The notes beneath the pieces were generated by a model. The model saw nothing but the letters and a program-made list of their open reading frames with translations. It searched no databases and was not told where the DNA came from. From CAIOSQ01 sp041178225 (GTDB lineage Bacteria > Pseudomonadota > Alphaproteobacteria > CACIAM-22H2), in contig JBEGVV010000024.1 of assembly GCA_041178225.1 (NCBI GenBank), forward strand, positions 1 to 64,000: a DNA stretch of 64,000 nucleotides, written 5' to 3'. Positions 7,676 through 15,995 of this stretch are shown in pieces. Position 1 is the stretch's first letter. Each line of letters opens with the position of its first letter. A program made the position numbers and the translations under genes.

Positions 7676-9604
7676 ATGCGCATCTCGAAACTCGCCCTCC
7701 CCGGCCTTCGCGCCGCGCGCGGCATCGCCCTCGCGATCGCCGCGGCAACATCGGCGCTGGCCATCCAGCTCGCGGCACCGGCCGCGCACGCACAGGCGCA
7801 GGCCCCGGCCGCCGCCGCGCCGGCGTCCGCCGGCGGCAGCTTCGAGGCGGTGCGCGCCCAGCTCCAGCTCGGCGGGCCGTTCTTCGTCTATGTCGACTTC
7901 GAGGACCAGTTCGCGAAGCTCGGCCGCGACCTCACCCAGGCGGTGGCCGACGTCGTCGGCGGCGATCCGGACCTGGCCGCGTACCGCCAGGACTTCGGCG
8001 CGATCCTCGACGAGCTCGGGATCTCCGGCGTCCGCGCCATCGGCATGAGCTCGACGCTGCGCCGCGACGGCAGCTACCACAACCGCAGCTTCCTCCACGC
8101 CCCCGGCCCCCGCCGCGGCCTCCTCGCCGCGATGGGCGGGCCCGCGCGGCCCTTCGCCACGACGCGGCTGGCGCCCGCCGACACCGACTTCTTCCTGGAG
8201 GCGGAGATCGACATGCCCGCCCTCGTCCAGGCCATCGTCTCCGTCGCGCGCCGCTTCGACCCGAAGGCCGACATCGACCTCGCCACCGGCGCGATCGCGG
8301 CCGGGACGGGGATCGACGCCAGCGACGCCATCGGGGCGATCACGGAGCTGCGCGGGCGCGTGACCTTCTTCCTGAGGCTCGGCGAGACCTCGATGCCCGA
8401 CGCCGCGCGGCTCGAGGAATGGGCGCTCGGCCTCGCGCAGAAGGGTGGCTTCCTGCTGCGCGTGGAGGGGATAGCCCCGAAGCTGCTGCCCATGCTTGGA
8501 GGCATCCCGGAGCTCGTGCCGGCGACCATCGGCGGGCGCAGGGCCTTCCGCGGGGCCGAGACGGTCCCCATCCTCGGCGAGAACCAGCCCGTGCTGGTCG
8601 TCGACGGCGACGCGCTCGTCCTCGCATCCAGCGCGGCCTTCGCGGAGCAGTCGCTCGGGCGCGCCACCGGCCTCGCCGAGGCGCCCGCCTTCCGGGACGC
8701 GCTCGCGGAGCTCGGCGTCGACCGGGGCAACAGCCTCGCCTACGCGACGCCGCGGCTGTATCGCGTGCTGCGCACGCTGCTCGGCGCGGCGATGGAGCCC
8801 GGCTCCGGCCTTGGCGGAGACGAGTTCGCCGGCCCGGTCGCCCAGGCGATCCTGGGGCGCATGCCGGACCTTCCCTCGCCCATGGTCCAGGTCGCCGCGA
8901 ACCTGCCCGACGGGATCCTGGTGCGCGCGCACGGGCCATCGTCGCTGAAGTCCGGGCTGCTCGCGCTTGGCCTCTACAATCCCGAGCTCCTCGGCCCGCT
9001 CGCGCTGGCGCTCGTGCCCGCGGCGATCAAGACCGCCGCCGACAAGGCGTCCGAGGGCCGCGCCGCGGAGATCGCGCAGGCGAACCTCCAGGCGATCGGC
9101 GAGGCCGCGCTCGAGTGGTTCGCGGCGAACCCGACCGCGCGCGAGGTCCGCTACGCGGACATCGCCAAGGCGCTGGAAGGCAGGCTGCGCCGCGTGAAGG
9201 ACGTCGACTTCACCGACTTCACGCTCGAGCGCGGCTTCTCGAAGGTCGAGCTCGAGCTTCCGAGCGGCGAGACGGTCGCGTGGTTCGCGCCGATCACCGA
9301 GGCGGACCGCGAGCGCATCCGCGAGAACCTGCGCGGCTTCGATCGCGCCGCGGCCTGGTACTTCCGCAAGTACCCGCGCGAGACCGTGATGCTCGGCATC
9401 GAGGCGGCGGAGGACGGCTCGCCGATGGCCGCGCTGCCCGACCCCGTGCGCGACGAGCGCTACGAGGACCTGCAGATCCGTCGCACCGACACCGCGATCG
9501 AGATCGAGGTGGGCGCCGAGACGATCGCGATCCGCCGCGATCCGGCCATGCAGCGCCAGCAGCAGCAACAGCAGCAGCGCAGGCAGCCGCCACGCGGGGG
9601 GTGA
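7676..9604 (+). CDS. Secreted protein of unknown function with glutamine-rich tail
   Basis: A 642-residue protein with a clear Sec signal peptide: basic start MRISK, hydrophobic core to about residue 34, and predicted cleavage after AHA at residue 39. An Ala-rich linker follows, then a long mixed alpha/beta region. Internal similarity between segments beginning FFVYVDFEDQF and VLVVDGDALVL suggests repeated folds. No catalytic motif is recognised. The layout loosely recalls DUF3352-like exported proteins, but I cannot assign a family. The extreme C-terminus holds seven consecutive glutamines flanked by arginines. The gene stands alone between a divergent operon and the BMP transporter, and a hairpin follows it. 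Likely periplasmic or surface-exposed. Confidence 0.75.
   Translation: MRISKLALPGLRAARGIALAIAAATSALAIQLAAPAAHAQAQAPAAAAPASAGGSFEAVRAQLQLGGPFFVYVDFEDQFAKLGRDLTQAVADVVGGDPDLAAYRQDFGAILDELGISGVRAIGMSSTLRRDGSYHNRSFLHAPGPRRGLLAAMGGPARPFATTRLAPADTDFFLEAEIDMPALVQAIVSVARRFDPKADIDLATGAIAAGTGIDASDAIGAITELRGRVTFFLRLGETSMPDAARLEEWALGLAQKGGFLLRVEGIAPKLLPMLGGIPELVPATIGGRRAFRGAETVPILGENQPVLVVDGDALVLASSAAFAEQSLGRATGLAEAPAFRDALAELGVDRGNSLAYATPRLYRVLRTLLGAAMEPGSGLGGDEFAGPVAQAILGRMPDLPSPMVQVAANLPDGILVRAHGPSSLKSGLLALGLYNPELLGPLALALVPAAIKTAADKASEGRAAEIAQANLQAIGEAALEWFAANPTAREVRYADIAKALEGRLRRVKDVDFTDFTLERGFSKVELELPSGETVAWFAPITEADRERIRENLRGFDRAAAWYFRKYPRETVMLGIEAAEDGSPMAALPDPVRDERYEDLQIRRTDTAIEIEVGAETIAIRRDPAMQRQQQQQQQRRQPPRGG
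9557..9577 (+). repeat. CAG/CAA trinucleotide run encoding polyglutamine
   Basis: Seven in-frame glutamine codons (six CAG, one CAA) lie 8 codons before the stop of the secreted protein. The run is flanked by CGC arginine codons, so length change by slippage would keep the frame. Confidence 0.85.
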
Positions 9605-9636
9605 GCCCTCGCGCGGCTGTGGAAAACACCGTCCCC

Positions 9637-9667
9637 GGCGCCGGCCGAGCCTTGCCCGGCCGGCGCC
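9637..9667 (+). terminator. GC-rich hairpin after the secreted-protein gene
   Basis: A perfect 10-bp stem (GGCGCCGGCC / GGCCGGCGCC) encloses an 11-base loop, 33 bases after the stop at 9604. There is no T-tract, so it may be a Rho-assisted terminator or a transcript-protecting hairpin. Confidence 0.55.
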
Positions 9668-9715
9668 ACCGGGACTAACTGGCCGCCTCCCCGTACAGAG
9701 ACCGGAGCGATTCGC

Positions 9716-10705
9716 ATGACCATCCTGAACCGTCGCGCCCTCGTCGCGGGCGCAGCCGCCCTCGGCGTCGCCGCCCCCGCCCTCGCGCAGGCCCGCAAGA
9801 TCAAGGTCGCGGCGATCTACACCGTGCCCGTCGAGCAGCAATGGGTGAGCCGGATCCACAAGGCCATCAACGCCGCGGTCGCGCGCGGCGAGGCGGAGTA
9901 CGCGTGGTCGGAGAACGTCTCGAACTCGGACTACGAGCGCGTGATGCGCGAATACGCCCAGAAGGGCGCCGACCTCGTCGTCGGCGAGGCGTTCGGCGTG
10001 GAGCGCGCGGCGCGCAAGGTCGCGGCCGACTTCCCGAAGACCTCGTTCCTGATCGGCTCGTCCTTCGGGCCGTCCGGCCGGAACTTCGCCGTGTTCGACA
10101 ACTGGATCCAGGAGCCGGCCTACCTCACCGGCCTGGTCGCCGGCGGCATGACGAAGTCGGGGATCATCGGCCTCGTCGGCGGCTACCCCATCCCCGAGGT
10201 CAACCGGCTGATGCACGCCTTCATGGATGGCGCGCGCGAGACCAACAAGAACGTGCGCTTCATGGTGACCTTCATCGGCAGCTGGTTCGACCCGCCGAAG
10301 GCCAAGGAGGCGGCCTTCGCGATGATCGACCGTGGCGCCGACATCCTCTACGCCGAGCGCTTCGGCGTGTCCGACGCGGCGAAGGAGCGCGGCAAGCTCG
10401 CCATCGGCAACGTCATCGACACCCAGGCGCAGTACCCGCAGACCGTGGTCGCCTCGGCGCTCTGGCACATGGAGGCCACGATCGACCGCGCGATCGCGAA
10501 GGTGCGCGACGGCAGCTTCACCGCCGAGGACTACGGCCAGTTCTCGACGATGAAGTTCGGCGGCGCCAGCCTCGCGCCGCTCGGCACCTTCGAGGACAAG
10601 GTGCCTGCGGAGATCAAGGCCCTCGTGAAGTCGCGCGAGGCCGAGATCCGCGAGGGCATGTACCGCGTCAACGTCAACGACAGCGAGCCGCGCTCCTCCA
10701 TGTGA
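9716..10705 (+). CDS. BMP family ABC transporter substrate-binding protein
   Basis: A 329-residue basic membrane lipoprotein (BMP/PnrA-like) family binding protein. The N-terminus MTILNRRALVAG plus a hydrophobic core and PALA|Q is a signal peptide cleaving near residue 24. There is no lipobox cysteine, so the mature protein is probably free in the periplasm. Typical segments are VAAIYTVPVEQQWVSRIHKAI, GADLVVGEAFG and GIIGLVGGYPIPEVNR. BMP proteins usually bind nucleosides or related bases. The gene heads an operon with an RbsA-type ATPase, two permeases and a cytosine-deaminase-like enzyme. A cyclic nitrogenous ligand (pyrimidine, purine, creatinine or hydantoin type) is the best inference. 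Confidence 0.9.
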   Translation: MTILNRRALVAGAAALGVAAPALAQARKIKVAAIYTVPVEQQWVSRIHKAINAAVARGEAEYAWSENVSNSDYERVMREYAQKGADLVVGEAFGVERAARKVAADFPKTSFLIGSSFGPSGRNFAVFDNWIQEPAYLTGLVAGGMTKSGIIGLVGGYPIPEVNRLMHAFMDGARETNKNVRFMVTFIGSWFDPPKAKEAAFAMIDRGADILYAERFGVSDAAKERGKLAIGNVIDTQAQYPQTVVASALWHMEATIDRAIAKVRDGSFTAEDYGQFSTMKFGGASLAPLGTFEDKVPAEIKALVKSREAEIREGMYRVNVNDSEPRSSM

Positions 10706-10718
10706 GCGCGAGGCGGCG

Positions 10719-10749
10719 GCATCCCCGGCCCGGGTCGGGCCGGGGATGC
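10719..10749 (+). terminator. Intra-operon hairpin between binding-protein and ATPase genes
   Basis: A perfect 13-bp stem (GCATCCCCGGCCC / GGGCCGGGGATGC) has a 5-base loop and starts 13 bases after the binding-protein stop. There is no T-tract. It probably attenuates or processes the transcript, so that the binding protein is made in excess over the membrane parts. The right arm contains an ATG (10746) that would be buried, which supports the ATPase start at 10767. Confidence 0.7.
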
Positions 10750-10766
10750 GTGCCGCGGAGGACGGG

Positions 10767-12335
10767 ATGGACGACGCGCCGAGCCACGACAGCGCCGAGG
10801 CGGGCACGCAAGCGCCGCCCGCGCTGCGCGTCGTCGGCGTCACCCGGCGCTTCGGGCCGCTCGTCGCCAACGACGCGATCACCTTCGAGGTCGCGCGCGG
10901 CGAGATCCTCGCACTGCTGGGCGAGAACGGCGCCGGCAAGACCACGCTGATGAACATCGTCTTCGGCCACTACGTGGCCGACGAAGGCCATGTCGAGGTC
11001 GCCGGCCGCAGGCTCGCGGGCGGCGACCCGCGCGCCGCGCTCGAGGCCGGCGTCGGCATGGTCCACCAGCACTTCACGCTGGCCGACAACCTGAGCGTCC
11101 TCGACAACGTCATGCTCGGCACCGAGCGGCTCTGGCGCCTGCGCTCGGACCGCCGCGGTGCGCGCGCGCGCCTCGCAGAGATCGCGCGCGACGCGGGCCT
11201 CGAGGTCGACCCCGACGCGCTGGTGGGCCAGCTTGGCGTCGGCGAGCGCCAGCGCGTCGAGATCGTCAAGGCGCTCTACCGACGGCCGCGCGTGCTGATC
11301 CTCGACGAGCCCACGGCCGTCCTGACGCCGCAGGAGGCCGAGGGGCTCTTCGCCACGCTGCGCCGCCTGGTCGCCGACGGGCTCTCGATCGTCTTCATCA
11401 GCCACAAGCTCGGCGAGGTGCTCGCGGCGGCCGATCGCGTCGTCGTGCTCCGCCAGGGCAAGGTCGCGCTGTCCTGCGCCGCCGCGGGCGCGTCGCGCGA
11501 GGACCTCGCCACCGCGATGGTCGGCCACGCGGTCGCGCAGCCGCGGCTGGCGCCGGGGCGGCCCGGGCCGGTCGCGCTCTGCCTGCACCGCATCGACGCG
11601 CGCAGCGCCGACGGGCGCGTCGCGCTGCACCAGGTCGACCTCGAGTTGCGGCACCGCGAGATCCTCGGCATCGCCGGCGTGTCGGGCAACGGCCAGTCGC
11701 TCCTCGCCGACATCGCCTGCGGGATGGCGAAGCCGCGCTCGGGGCTCGTCTCGCTCGACGGCGAGGTGCGCGCGCCGGGCTCGCCGCGCCGCTTCCTCGA
11801 GGCCGGCCTCGGCCGCATCCCCGAGGACCGCCACGCCGCCGGCGTCGTCGGCGACATGACCGTGGCCGAGAACGCCGTCGTCGAGCGGCTCGGCGACCCG
11901 CGCTTCTCGCGGCTCGGCTTCCTGCGCAAGGCCGCGATCCGCATGCATGCCGAGCTGCTGGTCGCGGATTTCGACATACGCGGCGCGGGCCCGGCGACGC
12001 GCACGCGCCTGCTCTCGGGCGGCAACATCCAGAAGCTGATCCTCGGCCGCGTCCTGTCCGAGCACCCGACGATCATCGTCGCGAACCAGCCGACGCGCGG
12101 GCTCGACGTCGGCGCGGTCGCCTACGTGCAGGAGCGGCTGGCGGCGGCGCGCGCGCTCGGCGCGGCCGTGCTGCTCGTCTCCGAGGACCTCGACGAACTG
12201 CTCGCGCTCTGCGACCGCATCGCCGTGATGTATCGCGGCCGCCTCTCGGCGCCGCTTCCCGCCGCCTCGCTCGACGCGCGCACGCTTGGCCTGATGATGG
12301 CGGGCGGCACGCCGGAGGGGACCCATGCGGCTTGA
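10767..12335 (+). CDS. ABC transporter ATP-binding protein, duplicated ATPase (BMP-linked)
   Basis: A 522-residue RbsA/YufO-type protein with two ATPase domains. The first carries Walker A LGENGAGKTT at residues 51-60, a noncanonical signature GVGERQRVEI and Walker B LILDEPTAV. The second has a degenerate P-loop (GVSGNGQSL) and a canonical LSGGNIQK signature, as is normal for this subfamily. ATG 10767 is preferred because GGAGG lies about 6 bases upstream; the in-frame ATG at 10746 lies inside a hairpin. The 3' end overlaps the first permease by 11 bases. It energises import of the BMP ligand at the cytoplasmic face. Confidence 0.92.
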   Translation: MDDAPSHDSAEAGTQAPPALRVVGVTRRFGPLVANDAITFEVARGEILALLGENGAGKTTLMNIVFGHYVADEGHVEVAGRRLAGGDPRAALEAGVGMVHQHFTLADNLSVLDNVMLGTERLWRLRSDRRGARARLAEIARDAGLEVDPDALVGQLGVGERQRVEIVKALYRRPRVLILDEPTAVLTPQEAEGLFATLRRLVADGLSIVFISHKLGEVLAAADRVVVLRQGKVALSCAAAGASREDLATAMVGHAVAQPRLAPGRPGPVALCLHRIDARSADGRVALHQVDLELRHREILGIAGVSGNGQSLLADIACGMAKPRSGLVSLDGEVRAPGSPRRFLEAGLGRIPEDRHAAGVVGDMTVAENAVVERLGDPRFSRLGFLRKAAIRMHAELLVADFDIRGAGPATRTRLLSGGNIQKLILGRVLSEHPTIIVANQPTRGLDVGAVAYVQERLAAARALGAAVLLVSEDLDELLALCDRIAVMYRGRLSAPLPAASLDARTLGLMMAGGTPEGTHAA

Positions 12336-13374
12336 GCCGCGCGAGCGCGTCCCCGCATGGCTGTCGCTGCTCGCGCCGGCCTGCGCCCTCGCCGCGACCT
12401 TCGGCGCCGCCGCGGCGCTGATCGCGGCCGCGGGCGCGCCCGTCCGCCAGGGCTTCGAGGTGATGCTCGCGGGCGCGCTCGGCTCGGGCTTCGCCATCAA
12501 CGAGATGCTGACCCGCGCGACGCCGCTGATCCTGACCGGGCTCGCGGTGTCCGTCGCGTTCCGCGCACGGCTCTGGAACATCGGCGCCGAGGGCCAGCTC
12601 TACATGGGCGCGCTCGCGGCGACCGCGCTCGGCACGGGCCTCGTCGACCTGCCCGCCTTCCTCCTGCTGCCGCTGCTCGTCGCCGCCGGCGCGCTCGCGG
12701 GCGCCGCGATGCTCGCCTGGCCCGCGCTGCTCAAGACCCGCCTCGGCGTCGACGAGGTCGTCGTCACGCTGCTGTCGAACTTCCTGGTCGCGCTTCTCGT
12801 GGCGATGCTGCTGGAGGGCCCGCTCAAGGACCCGATGGGCCTCGGCTGGCCGCAATCGGAGCCGGTCGTCGCCGCGGGCGAGCTGCCCAAGCTTGTCCCC
12901 GGCATGCGGCTGCACGCTGGATTCGTCCTCGCGCTGGTGCTCGCGCTGGCGACGTGGATCGTCATGTCGGGCACGACGCTCGGCCTGCGCATCCGCGCGG
13001 TCGGGCTCAACGCCGTCGCGGCGCGCTTCGCCGGCATCGGCGTCGGGCGCACGATCCTGTGGACCGCGCTGCTCTCCGGCGGCCTCGCCGGCATCGCCGG
13101 CGTGAGCGAGGTCGCGGGCCTCAAGGGCAACCTCACGACCGACCTGTCGCCCGGCTTCGGCTATGCCGGCATCGTGGTCGCGACGCTCGCGCGGCTGCAT
13201 CCCGGCGGCGTCGTGCTGTCGGCCATCTTCGTCGCCGGGATCTTCGTCGGCGCCGACGCGATGAGCCGCGGCGTCGGCGTGCCCAGCTACATCGCCGACG
13301 TCATCGTCGCCGCGGCGCTGCTGAGCATGCTCGTCGCGCTCCTCTTCCTGCGCTACCGCGTGAGCCGCCGATGA
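12325..13374 (+). CDS. ABC transporter permease (BMP system, first subunit)
   Basis: A 349-residue integral membrane permease of the branched-chain/ribose type (BPD_transp_2). It has about eight to ten hydrophobic segments and the conserved cytoplasmic loop ALWNIGAEGQLYMGAL, typical of the larger subunit in nucleoside-type importers. The AVGLNAVAARFAGI segment is the coupling region. It starts inside the ATPase gene and ends in an ATGA overlap with the second permease, so the subunits are translationally coupled. Confidence 0.9.
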   Translation: MRLEPRERVPAWLSLLAPACALAATFGAAAALIAAAGAPVRQGFEVMLAGALGSGFAINEMLTRATPLILTGLAVSVAFRARLWNIGAEGQLYMGALAATALGTGLVDLPAFLLLPLLVAAGALAGAAMLAWPALLKTRLGVDEVVVTLLSNFLVALLVAMLLEGPLKDPMGLGWPQSEPVVAAGELPKLVPGMRLHAGFVLALVLALATWIVMSGTTLGLRIRAVGLNAVAARFAGIGVGRTILWTALLSGGLAGIAGVSEVAGLKGNLTTDLSPGFGYAGIVVATLARLHPGGVVLSAIFVAGIFVGADAMSRGVGVPSYIADVIVAAALLSMLVALLFLRYRVSRR

Positions 13375-14333
13375 TCCCGGCCATCCCCTGGGAAGCCATC
13401 GAGCTCCTCGCGCAGGCCAGCCTATGGGTGGCGGCGGTGCGCATCGCGACGCCGCTCGTGTTCGGCACGCTGGGCGAGCTCATCTGCGAGCGTGCCGGCG
13501 TGCTCAACCTCGGCATCGAGGGGATCATGGTCGTCGGCGCGCTGGTCGGCTGGTTCGCCGTCCACCAGGGCGCGGACCTCTGGACCGGCGTGCTGCTCGC
13601 CGCGCTCGCGGGCGCGGCCTTCGGCCTGCTGCAGGCGCTGCTCACCGTGCCCCTGGCGCTCAGCCAGCACGTCGCGGGGATCGGCGTCACGCTGCTCGCG
13701 ACCAGCCTCTCCTACTACGCCTACCGCCTCGCCTTCCCGAAGGTGACGACGCCGCCGCGCATCGAGACCTTCAAGCCGGTCGCGGTGCCCTGGCTGAGCG
13801 AGATCCCGGTGGTCGGGCCGGCGGTCTTCGTCCAGACGCCGCTCACCTACCTCGCGCTCGGCGCGGTCGTGGTCGTGGCGTGGTTCCTGCACCGCACGCC
13901 CGCGGGCCTCGCGCTGCGCATGGTCGGCGAGAACCCGGAGGCCGCGGAGGCCCAGGGCATCGACGTGATCCGCACGCGCATCGCCGCGGTCTGCGCCGGC
14001 TCGGCGCTGATGGCGGTCGGCGGCGCGTTCCTGACGATGTCGGCCTTCGACGCCTTCTACTTCGGCATGGTGAACGGCCGCGGCTGGATCTGCATCGCGC
14101 TGGTGGTGTTCGCGAGCTGGAACCCGCTCAAGGCGCTGTTCGGCGCGCTGCTCTTCGCCGCGCTCGACGCCTGGCAGCTGCGCCTCCAGCAGGTCGTCGG
14201 CGGCGACGTGCCCTACCAGGTCTTCCTGATGATGCCCTACGCGCTGAGCATCCTCGCCCTGGTCGTCATGTCGCGGCGCGCCGCCAGCCCGCGTGCGCTG
14301 ATGGCCCCATACGTGAAGGGGGAGAGGCGATGA
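13371..14333 (+). CDS. ABC transporter permease (BMP system, second subunit)
   Basis: A 320-residue permease partner with the family hallmark LGELICERAGVLNLGIEGIM near residues 30-50 and the coupling segment MVGENPEAAEAQGIDV. It is strongly hydrophobic with about eight to nine membrane segments. With the preceding permease it forms a heterodimeric channel. It ends in an overlap with the deaminase-like gene (ATGATG at 14330), which links uptake directly to cytoplasmic deamination. Confidence 0.9.
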   Translation: MIPAIPWEAIELLAQASLWVAAVRIATPLVFGTLGELICERAGVLNLGIEGIMVVGALVGWFAVHQGADLWTGVLLAALAGAAFGLLQALLTVPLALSQHVAGIGVTLLATSLSYYAYRLAFPKVTTPPRIETFKPVAVPWLSEIPVVGPAVFVQTPLTYLALGAVVVVAWFLHRTPAGLALRMVGENPEAAEAQGIDVIRTRIAAVCAGSALMAVGGAFLTMSAFDAFYFGMVNGRGWICIALVVFASWNPLKALFGALLFAALDAWQLRLQQVVGGDVPYQVFLMMPYALSILALVVMSRRAASPRALMAPYVKGERR

Positions 14334-15610
14334 TGGACCTCGTGGTCCGCGGCGCGGCGCTGCCCGATGGCCGCAAGGGCATGGACATCGGCGTGCGCGA
14401 CGGGCGCATCGTCGCCGTGGAGCCGCGCCTCGCGGCCACGGGACGCGAGGAGATCGACGCGGGCGGCATGCTCGTCTCGCCGCCCTTCGTCGACGCCCAT
14501 TTCCACATGGACGCGACGCTGTCGCTCGGCCTGCCGCGGCTCAACCGCTCGGGCACGCTGCTCGAGGGCATCGCGCTCTGGGGCGAGCTCAAGCCGACGC
14601 TGACGCAGGAAGCCGTCGTCGCCCGCGCCATGGCCTATTGCGACTGGGCCGCCGCGCAGGGACTGCTGGCGATACGCAGCCATGTCGACGTCTGCGACGA
14701 GCGGCTGCTCGCGGTCGACGCGCTGCTCGAGGTCAGGCGCCGCGTCAGGCCGTACATCGACCTGCAGCTCGTCGCCTTCCCGCAGGACGGCGTGTTCCGC
14801 TACCCGCGCGCGATGGAGCTGCTGCGCGCGGCGCTCGACCGCGGCGTCGACGTCGTCGGCGGCATCCCGCATTTCGAGCGCACCATGGCCGAGGGCGCGC
14901 GTTCCGTCCGCGCGCTATGCGAGCTCGCGGCCGAGCGGGGCCTGCGCGTCGACATGCATTGCGACGAGACCGACGACCCGATGTCGCGCCACGTCGAGAC
15001 GCTGGCCTTCGAGGCGCAGCGCCTCGGCCTGCAGGGACGCGTCGTCGGCTCGCACCTCACCTCGATGCACAGCATGGACAACTACTACGTCTCCAAGCTG
15101 GTGCCGCTGATGGCCGAGGCGGGCCTCGGCGTGGTCGCCAACCCGCTCATCAACATCTCGATCCAGGGCCGGCACGACAGCTACCCGAAGCGGCGCGGCA
15201 TGACCCGGGTGCCCGAGCTGATGGCGGCCGGGCTGACGGTCGCCTTCGGCCACGACTGCGTGATGGACCCCTGGTACAGCCTCGGCACCGGGGACATGCT
15301 CGAGGTCGCCCAGATGGGCGTGCATGTCGCGCAGATGACCGGGCTCGACGCGATGGGTGCCTGCTTCGACGCCGTCACCTGCAACGCGGCGCGCCTGCTC
15401 GGCCTCGAGGGCTACGGGATCGAGCCGGGGTGCAACGCCGACCTCGTCCTGCTCGAGGCGCGCGACAAGGTGGAGGCGATCCGGACCCGCGCCGCGAGGC
15501 TCGCCGTCCTGCGCCGTGGCCGGGTCATCTCGCGCGCGCCGGCCCGGCGCGCGACGCTCGCCCTCGAGGGGCGGCCCGGGACGGTCGATTTCCTGCACCC
15601 GCGAGGCTGA
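14330..15610 (+). CDS. Cytosine deaminase-like amidohydrolase (possible creatinine deaminase)
   Basis: A 426-residue amidohydrolase closely resembling CodA-type cytosine deaminases from end to end. Metal ligands H57 and H59 are in DAHFHMD. Matching segments are RSHVDVCD, MHCDETDD (catalytic Glu and metal His), SHLTSMHS, NPLINISIQGRHDSYPKRRG and FGHDCVMDPW (metal Asp). The family deaminates cytosine to uracil, and some members also convert creatinine to N-methylhydantoin (family knowledge). Either would release ammonia. Translation may begin at ATG 14330 or 14333; both overlap the permease stop. With N-methylhydantoinase-like genes at 47451-51510, the creatinine role deserves testing. Confidence 0.87.
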   Translation: MMDLVVRGAALPDGRKGMDIGVRDGRIVAVEPRLAATGREEIDAGGMLVSPPFVDAHFHMDATLSLGLPRLNRSGTLLEGIALWGELKPTLTQEAVVARAMAYCDWAAAQGLLAIRSHVDVCDERLLAVDALLEVRRRVRPYIDLQLVAFPQDGVFRYPRAMELLRAALDRGVDVVGGIPHFERTMAEGARSVRALCELAAERGLRVDMHCDETDDPMSRHVETLAFEAQRLGLQGRVVGSHLTSMHSMDNYYVSKLVPLMAEAGLGVVANPLINISIQGRHDSYPKRRGMTRVPELMAAGLTVAFGHDCVMDPWYSLGTGDMLEVAQMGVHVAQMTGLDAMGACFDAVTCNAARLLGLEGYGIEPGCNADLVLLEARDKVEAIRTRAARLAVLRRGRVISRAPARRATLALEGRPGTVDFLHPRG

Positions 15611-15719
15611 GGGCTGCGCGATCCAGCGCAGGCGGGCCCGATGCCTGAGTCTTCCGGCGCGCCCGCTACCACCAGCGTGATGTCGGCAAGGCGCTGGCCG
15701 CGGCCCCATGCTCGGTGGA

Positions 15720-15920
15720 ATGACGACGCGATTCGCGATCCTGAAGGCGCGCGAGCTGGTCGACACCTACGGATTGCAGGCCGTCGACCTCGCCACGCTC
15801 GAGGGCGCGCATGCGATCACCCGCGGGGACCTGCTCCTGGCGAGGCGCTGGGCCGACACGCTGACGGCGGTGGAGAACCTGCTGGCGGCGCGCGCCCGCG
15901 CGGCCGGAAGGCTGAACTGA
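15720..15920 (+). CDS. Small hypothetical protein
   Basis: A 66-residue open frame with the same high third-position GC as its neighbours. It has a predicted helical composition with charged and Ala/Leu-rich segments (AHAITRGDLLLARRWADTL). It has no cysteine or signal peptide. ATG 15720 is preferred because the protein then starts MTTRFAILKAREL; ATG 15708 is an in-frame alternative. It follows the deaminase by 109 bases, so it could be the last cistron or independent. No family recognised. Confidence 0.55.
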   Translation: MTTRFAILKARELVDTYGLQAVDLATLEGAHAITRGDLLLARRWADTLTAVENLLAARARAAGRLN

Positions 15921-15937
15921 GCCCTTCCTCGTCCTTT

Positions 15938-15952
15938 TCCTGAACTTCAGGA
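15938..15952. repeat. Short palindrome TCCTGAA-C-TTCAGGA
   Basis: Perfect 7-bp inverted repeat in an unusually AT-rich 75-base gap between two convergent genes. It could be part of a bidirectional terminator or a protein-binding site. Confidence 0.5.
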
Positions 15953-15960
15953 TATAGATC

Positions 15961-15980
15961 CAATCCATTGAAATGGATTG
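15961..15980. repeat. Palindrome CAATCCATT-GA-AATGGATTG
   Basis: Perfect 9-bp arms separated by 2 bases, 8 bases from the preceding palindrome and 15 bases from the stop of the convergent activase gene. The 2-base spacer is too short for a good RNA loop, though a shortened stem could form. It may be a bidirectional terminator or an operator-like site. Confidence 0.5.
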
Positions 15981-15995
15981 ATTATCCTTCATTCC

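Noticed and set aside
10746..10766. Earlier ATG (10746) for the BMP ATPase
   Set aside because: It lies in the right arm of a 13-bp hairpin and lacks a Shine-Dalgarno, whereas ATG 10767 has GGAGG at proper distance.
7649..10957. A very long open frame on the minus strand across the secreted-protein and BMP genes
   Set aside because: It is a shadow of the plus-strand genes in GC-rich DNA: composition is Arg/Ala/Gly/His-rich with no domain, while the opposite strand has clear signal peptides and family motifs.
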